Assembly (NCBI RefSeq): GCF_008271365.1
Contig: NZ_CP043430.1
Coordinates: 496,001 to 560,000 of the forward strand
Source: Microbacterium sp. 1S1
GTDB lineage: Bacteria; Actinomycetota; Actinomycetes; Actinomycetales; Microbacteriaceae
Direction: 5' to 3'
DNA: 64,000 nucleotides
Position numbers and translations under genes: made by a program. Below, in pieces: positions 59,803 through 64,000 of the stretch (within the stretch, counting starts at the first letter, position 1; each line of letters starts with the position of its first letter). The notes under the pieces are model-generated. The model was not told where the DNA came from and searched no databases. It saw nothing but the letters and a program-made list of their open reading frames with translations.

Positions 59803-61332
59803 GTGACCGCTTCCGATCCCCCTGAAGAGGCGTCCGGCGGCATCGACGTCGACGCGCGGCCAGAGGACTCCGCTCCGGGTTCTTCGGTGTCCGCCGGCGA
59901 TGTGCCGGAGAGGCATGCCGCCGTGGCCGACGGTTCCTCTGCGGCCGAACCCTCCCCCACGGGGCCGGTCACCTGGGCCGATGCTTCAGCGCCAGCGACT
60001 GCGCTGACATGGGTCGATCCGGCGAGCGTCGCCGCGGGGTCATCGGTTCCCGCTTTCGACGCCTCACCCGAGCGTGAGCAGGCGACCGGGCTGCTGCAAG
60101 ACGCCACGCTGCGTCCCGCCATCGCCGGCCCTGGGCTGCTCGTCCCCCTCGGGGTGCTGGTCGGACTCGTCGCCTCCTACGCGGGCACCACGCTGCTCTG
60201 GCCCCTGCACGAGGTCGCGCCGACTGTGCAGGCGGTCGAGTTCACTCCCGTCGCCGCGCCCACCGCGGCCCTCGCCTGGCCCGCGGTCGGTGACGGTGCC
60301 GTGGGGATCGCCGGCATGACCACCGCCGCGTCCACCACGGCGCCGGTGAGCATCGCGAGCATCACGAAGGTCGTCAGCAGCCTCATGGTTCTGGACCGGC
60401 TGCCACTCGCCCCGGGCGAGCAGGGCCCGGAGTTCTCCTTCACGTACGCCGACAGCGTCCGCTACTGGGACTATCGGATCGCCAATCAGTCCGCGCTCGA
60501 TGTGCCCGTGGGCGGCGTGCTGACGGAGTATCAGCTCCTCCAGGGCACGCTGCTCGGGTCGGCAAACAACTACATCGATCGACTGGCGTCGGAGATCTGG
60601 GGCTCGAACCGGGAGTTCGCCGACGCCGCGAAGGTCTGGCTCGGCGAGCGAGGGCTCTCCGGGATCACCGTGGTCACGCCGTCCGGGTTCGACGAGCGCA
60701 ACGTCGCCACGCCGGAGGCGCTGATCGCACTGGGCGACCTGGCGATGCGCAACCCGGTGTTCGCGGAGATCGTGGGCACCCCGTCTGTCGAGCTGCCCGG
60801 AGCCGGCGTCGTCGAGAACACGAACGGGATGCTCGCCGACCCCGGTGTCGTAGGCATCAAGACGGGCACTCTCGTCGGATGGAACCTGCTGACCGCGAAA
60901 GACGTCACCATCGGCGACTCGACGGTTCGCCTCTACGCCGCCGCACTGAACCAGGAGGACGACGAGGCGCGTCTCGCCCTCACCCGCGCCCTGTTCGCGC
61001 AGACCGAGGCAGCCCTGCAGGCTCAGGGCCCGGCCGTCCCTGCGGGCACGGTCGTCGGGAGCGTCGACACCCTGTGGGGTGAGAGCGTCGACGTCGTCGC
61101 GGGCGAGGACGCGGATGTCGTCCTATGGAACGGCGCGAGCGCGACCGCGACCGCGACGTTCGATCTCGGCGAGGAGCGCGAAGCGAAGGCGACTGTCGGT
61201 ACGCTCACCACGGCCGGCCCTGTCGACACCACGGAGACCGCGCTCGTTCTCGAAGAGGACCTCGACGGCCCGAGTCCTTGGTGGCGGTTGACCCATCCAC
61301 TCGAGCTTCTCGGCATTGCCGACGACGACTGA
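59803..61332 (+). CDS. D-alanyl-D-alanine carboxypeptidase family protein
   Basis: 509 residues. The N-terminal 100 residues are Pro/Ala/Ser-rich; a membrane helix (LLVPLGVLVGLVASYAGTTLLW split around 108-130) then exposes a PBP-type domain with SITK (Ser-186, Lys-189), SAN (Ser-253, Asn-255) and KTG (Lys-353). Trims the terminal D-Ala of peptidoglycan stem peptides outside the membrane. TACCGT (59791-59796) ends six bases before GTG 59803, suggesting a leaderless message. Followed by a strong terminator. Confidence 0.9.
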   Translation: MTASDPPEEASGGIDVDARPEDSAPGSSVSAGDVPERHAAVADGSSAAEPSPTGPVTWADASAPATALTWVDPASVAAGSSVPAFDASPEREQATGLLQDATLRPAIAGPGLLVPLGVLVGLVASYAGTTLLWPLHEVAPTVQAVEFTPVAAPTAALAWPAVGDGAVGIAGMTTAASTTAPVSIASITKVVSSLMVLDRLPLAPGEQGPEFSFTYADSVRYWDYRIANQSALDVPVGGVLTEYQLLQGTLLGSANNYIDRLASEIWGSNREFADAAKVWLGERGLSGITVVTPSGFDERNVATPEALIALGDLAMRNPVFAEIVGTPSVELPGAGVVENTNGMLADPGVVGIKTGTLVGWNLLTAKDVTIGDSTVRLYAAALNQEDDEARLALTRALFAQTEAALQAQGPAVPAGTVVGSVDTLWGESVDVVAGEDADVVLWNGASATATATFDLGEEREAKATVGTLTTAGPVDTTETALVLEEDLDGPSPWWRLTHPLELLGIADDD

Positions 61333-61342
61333 GCCCTGACGC

Positions 61343-61378
61343 ACGACGCCCCGCTCCGGATCCGGAGCGGGGCGTCGT
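61343..61378. terminator. 36-bp perfect palindromic terminator
   Basis: ACGACGCCCCGCTCCGGA and its exact complement form one 36-base palindrome between the carboxypeptidase gene and the convergent ABC exporter gene; a 16-bp stem with a four-base loop. Likely bidirectional. Confidence 0.85.
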
Positions 61379-61389
61379 CGATGACGTGG

Positions 61390-63720
61390 TCAGGCGCGGG
61401 ACGTGGAGCCGTCCGCACCGTCGTCGAGGAGCGCCTTGGCGGCTGCTGTCTCCGCCGCCGGGACCTGCGCTCCGACGGCGGCTCCGGCGACCGCATCGGC
61501 CGCCTGCTGCTGGGCGCTGGCCTCCCCGTCCGCGTCGCCGGTCACGACCACCGGCGACGATCCGGTCAGAGCGGCTTCCGCGTCGAGGTCGGTCGCCGCC
61601 TGCTCGAACTGCGACTGGTACAGCCGCCAGTACGCGCCCTGGGCCGCGATGAGCTCGTCGTGCGTGCCCTTCTCGACGATGTCGCCGTGCTCCATCACGA
61701 GGATGAGGTCGGCGTCGCGGATGGTCGACAACCGGTGTGCGATGACGAACGAGGTCCGCCCTTGCCGCAGGGCGGCCATCGCGTGTTGCAGGAGCAGCTC
61801 GGTGCGGGTGTCGACCGCCGACGTCGCCTCGTCCAGGATGAGGATCGACGGCTGCGCGACGAAGGCCCGCGCGATGGTGATGAGCTGGCGCTCGCCGGCC
61901 GACACGTTCGAGGCGTCCTCGTCGAGCACGGTGTCGTACCCCTCGGGAAGCGCGTGCACGAAGCGGTCGACGTAGGTCGCCTTCGCCGCGGCCAACACCT
62001 CCTCGTCCGTCGCGGTCGAGCGGCCGTAGCGGATGTTCTCGCGGATGCTCCCCGCGAACAGCCAGGGGTCCTGCAGCACCATGCCGGTCCGGGACCGCAG
62101 CTCGTCCCGCGTGATGGTCGAGATGTCCTGACCGTCGAGCGTGATCCGTCCGCCGCTGAGCTCGTAGAACCGCATGATGAGGTTGACGAGCGTCGTCTTG
62201 CCGGCGCCCGTGGGGCCGACGATCGCCACCGTCTGCCCCGGCTCCACCCGGAACGACAGATCCGTGATGAGCGGACGCTCCGGCGAGTACGAGAAGGAGA
62301 CGTTCTCGAACTCGATCACACCCTCTCCCTCGCGGAGCGCGGGGGCATGCGCGTCGTCGGCTTCCTGCTCGTCGGCGTCGAGCAGGTCGAACACCCGCTC
62401 TGCCGACGCCGTACCGGACTGCACGACCGCGGCCATGCCGCCCAGCTCGGAGAGCGGCTGCGTGAACTGCTGCGAGTACTGGATGAACGCCTGCACGTCG
62501 CCGAGTCGCAGCTGCCCATTCGCGACCATGAGGCCGCCGAGCACCGCGATGCCCACGTAGGTGAGGCTGCCGACGAAGGTCATCGCGGGCATGATGATGC
62601 CGGAGAGGAACTGCGCCTTGAAGCTCGCCTGGAACAGCTCCTCGTTCTCGGCCTTGAACTTCTCCAAGGCGTCCTGCTCGCGTCCGAACACCTTCACGAG
62701 CGCGTGGCCCGAGAACGCCTCCTCGACGCGTGCGTTGAGGCGGCCGACCTTGCGCCACTGCGTTCCGAAGGCCTTCTGCGAGCGCGGCCCGATGACGCCG
62801 AAGATGACGGCCATGAGCGGCAGCGCGATGAGAGCGACGAGGGCGAGCTGCCAGGAGATCGAGAACATCATGACCAGCACGCCGATCACCGTCAGCACGG
62901 CGGTCAGGGCACCCGACAGCGACTGCTGCATGGTCTGCGTGATGTTGTCGATGTCGTTCGTCACGCGAGAGATCAGCTCGCCGCGCTGCACCTTGTCGAA
63001 GTAGGACAGCGGCAGCCGGTTGATCTTCGCCTCGACGGCCTCACGGAGGCGCCACATCGTGCGGACCATGATGACGTTGATGACGTAGCCCTGCAGCCAA
63101 CTCAGGAACGCGGCCAGCACATAGATCGCGAGGACCGCGGCGATCACCCAGCGCAGGGCGTCGAAGTCGATGCCGTCGCCGACCCGGAAGTCGCCGAGAG
63201 CTCCGACCTGGTTGGCGAAGTCGGTCTGCCCGGCGTCGCGCAGCGCGTCGACGACGACATCCTGCGGCGTTCCCGCCGGGAAGCCGGGGAAGTCGCCGTT
63301 GGGCTGACCCAGCTGGATCGAGATGAAGCCGCGGTAGACGATGTTCGTCGCCTCGGCGAGCACCTTCGGTGCGGCCACGGTCAGCACGACACCGATGGCC
63401 CCCAGGATCGACACGAAGACGAACCAGACCGCGGACGGCTTGAGCAGCCCGATCATGCGGGCGAAACTCTTGCCGAAGTTGTCGGCCTTGCCCGGTGCGA
63501 CGCTGTCCCAGTCGCCGGAGTTCTGCCGAGCCTGCTCGGCGAGCTCCGCCTCGTACTGCTCTTCCGCGGTGAGCTCGCGCTCGACCGTGGGAGCGGCGGC
63601 CGTGCCCCGTCCGTGTCGCCGCGGGCTCTTCGGCCCCTGGGCCCCCAGCCCCGGGGCGCTTGCGCCCTGGTTCTCTGAGCCCTGGTTCCCTGAGCTTGTC
63701 GAAGGGTTCTGCTCGCTCAT
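61390..63720 (-). CDS. ABC exporter half-transporter with consensus ATPase site
   Basis: 776 residues. An acidic, Gly/Ser-rich N-terminus (1-75), a six-helix exporter domain (about 85-420, with ELISRVTNDIDNITQTM as a coupling region) and an ATPase domain (about 470-710): Walker A GPTGAGKTT, signature VSAGERQ, Walker B ILILDEATSAVD with catalytic Glu, and His in AHRLST. A 65-residue Ala/Gly-rich tail follows. The first residues include PSTSSG, encoded by a REP-like palindrome at 63688-63706. Overlaps the partner half-transporter gene by four bases; together they should form a heterodimeric multidrug-type exporter. Confidence 0.92.
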   Translation of the reverse strand: MSEQNPSTSSGNQGSENQGASAPGLGAQGPKSPRRHGRGTAAAPTVERELTAEEQYEAELAEQARQNSGDWDSVAPGKADNFGKSFARMIGLLKPSAVWFVFVSILGAIGVVLTVAAPKVLAEATNIVYRGFISIQLGQPNGDFPGFPAGTPQDVVVDALRDAGQTDFANQVGALGDFRVGDGIDFDALRWVIAAVLAIYVLAAFLSWLQGYVINVIMVRTMWRLREAVEAKINRLPLSYFDKVQRGELISRVTNDIDNITQTMQQSLSGALTAVLTVIGVLVMMFSISWQLALVALIALPLMAVIFGVIGPRSQKAFGTQWRKVGRLNARVEEAFSGHALVKVFGREQDALEKFKAENEELFQASFKAQFLSGIIMPAMTFVGSLTYVGIAVLGGLMVANGQLRLGDVQAFIQYSQQFTQPLSELGGMAAVVQSGTASAERVFDLLDADEQEADDAHAPALREGEGVIEFENVSFSYSPERPLITDLSFRVEPGQTVAIVGPTGAGKTTLVNLIMRFYELSGGRITLDGQDISTITRDELRSRTGMVLQDPWLFAGSIRENIRYGRSTATDEEVLAAAKATYVDRFVHALPEGYDTVLDEDASNVSAGERQLITIARAFVAQPSILILDEATSAVDTRTELLLQHAMAALRQGRTSFVIAHRLSTIRDADLILVMEHGDIVEKGTHDELIAAQGAYWRLYQSQFEQAATDLDAEAALTGSSPVVVTGDADGEASAQQQAADAVAGAAVGAQVPAAETAAAKALLDDGADGSTSRA
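63688..63706. repeat. REP-like palindrome inside the exporter's coding region
   Basis: CCCTGAGCTTGTCGAAGGG is related to the REP-like stem at 51224-51267 and encodes PSTSSG of the exporter N-terminus in frame. It appears to be an insertion into a tolerant, disordered region. Confidence 0.6.
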
Positions 63721-64000
63721 GCGTCCACCCCCAGCTGCGACTCGACGATCTCTCGGTAGGTGGCGCTGGTCTCCAACAGTTCCTCGTGCGTGCCGACACC
63801 CACCATCGTGCCGCCCTCGAGCACCACGATGCGGTCGGCATCGGTGATCGTGGAGACGCGCTGCGCGACCACGATCTTCGTCACGTGCGGGAGTTCCCGC
63901 CAGAGCGCCTGACGCAGACGCGCGTCCGTCGTGAGGTCGAGCGCCGAGAAGGAGTCGTCGAACACGAGCACCTGCGGCCGATGCACGATGGCCCTCGCGA
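63717..64000 (-). CDS. ABC exporter half-transporter with degenerate ATPase site (3' end only)
   Basis: Only the last 94 codons are present; the gene continues past the window end. Walker B is VLVFDDSFSALD, with Asp where the catalytic Glu is expected, and the H-loop reads VVAQRVSTI, with Gln for His. Both changes are the hallmark of the degenerate site in heterodimeric exporters such as TM287/288 and LmrCD. Overlaps the consensus-site partner by four bases. Confidence 0.9.
   Translation of the reverse strand, partial: ARAIVHRPQVLVFDDSFSALDLTTDARLRQALWRELPHVTKIVVAQRVSTITDADRIVVLEGGTMVGVGTHEELLETSATYREIVESQLGVDA

Noticed and set aside
61390..64000. Second exporter half as a pseudogene because of the odd Walker B and H-loop
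   Set aside because: Asp-for-Glu and Gln-for-His are the normal degenerate site of heterodimeric exporters, paired here with an intact consensus partner.
1..64000. Mobile elements, tRNA genes or integration sites
   Set aside because: No transposase, integrase, tRNA cloverleaf or terminal inverted repeats with target duplications were seen; the island-like density of sugar genes alone is not evidence of transfer.

Overview
The window looks like part of a Microbacteriaceae chromosome, most likely Microbacterium or a close relative. The DNA is very GC-rich with G/C-heavy third codon positions, start and stop codons of neighbouring genes often overlap (ATGA/GTGA), and many genes appear to be leaderless. 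The gene complement is typically actinobacterial (rlmN, Cds1-type desulfhydrase, sortase/sigma/anti-sigma cluster, YkoEDC transporter under a TPP riboswitch). I see no tRNA, rRNA, phage, transposase or CRISPR. Genus assignment is inference.

Most of 1-32 kb is a dense island of sugar-catabolic modules, each with its own regulator. (i) 1-9.5 kb: end of a sugar ABC importer, a secreted BNR-4 beta-propeller protein, a FAD oxidoreductase, a LacI-type sensor without its DNA-binding domain, a DeoR repressor and a CE7-type esterase. (ii) 9.5-14.9 kb: six genes (cupin phosphoglucose isomerase, FGGY kinase, 2-hydroxyacid dehydrogenase, shikimate-dehydrogenase-like protein, phosphotriesterase-like lactonase, ABM protein) that look like an uncharacterised phosphorylated sugar-acid pathway. 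(iii) 15.5-21.5 kb: an RbsABC-type importer, a ketose 3-epimerase and a LacI regulator. (iv) 21.5-28.3 kb: a complete non-phosphorylating L-fucose-type pathway (mutarotase, dehydrogenase, lactonase, dehydratase, keto-acid dehydrogenase, FAH hydrolase) with a FadR-type regulator. (v) 28.3-31.3 kb: a transaldolase-like aldolase divergent from ribokinase, RbsD and a HutC-type GntR regulator.

The most useful observation is a set of shared palindromes that seem to join these modules into regulons. ACCTGT-N4-ACAGGT-type sites lie before the 9.6-kb operon, between the aldolase and ribokinase at 29.0 kb, and (as CTTGT-N4-ACAAG) before a KDPG aldolase at 49.0 kb. ACATC-S-GATGT sites lie at both divergent promoters of the fucose-type cluster and again inside the FAH gene. 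Twin LacI-type and twin FadR-type sites lie at 20.3 and 38.0 kb.

31-64 kb is mixed: Cds1, an FHA protein, a DUF4397/sortase/sigma/anti-sigma operon (the sortase gene carries an apparent frameshift), an ACT protein, another FadR-type regulator divergent from a class-V aminotransferase plus sugar importer, a MocR regulator, a DUF4407 protein, rlmN, KDPG aldolase, an ankyrin lipoprotein, a TauE transporter, two SDRs, a glutamate decarboxylase/antiporter pair, the thiamine-type ECF transporter, a D,D-carboxypeptidase and a heterodimeric ABC exporter cut by the window end. Two stretches of about 690 bp (14865-15555 and 26004-26693) hold no convincing gene but contain diverged tandem repeats.
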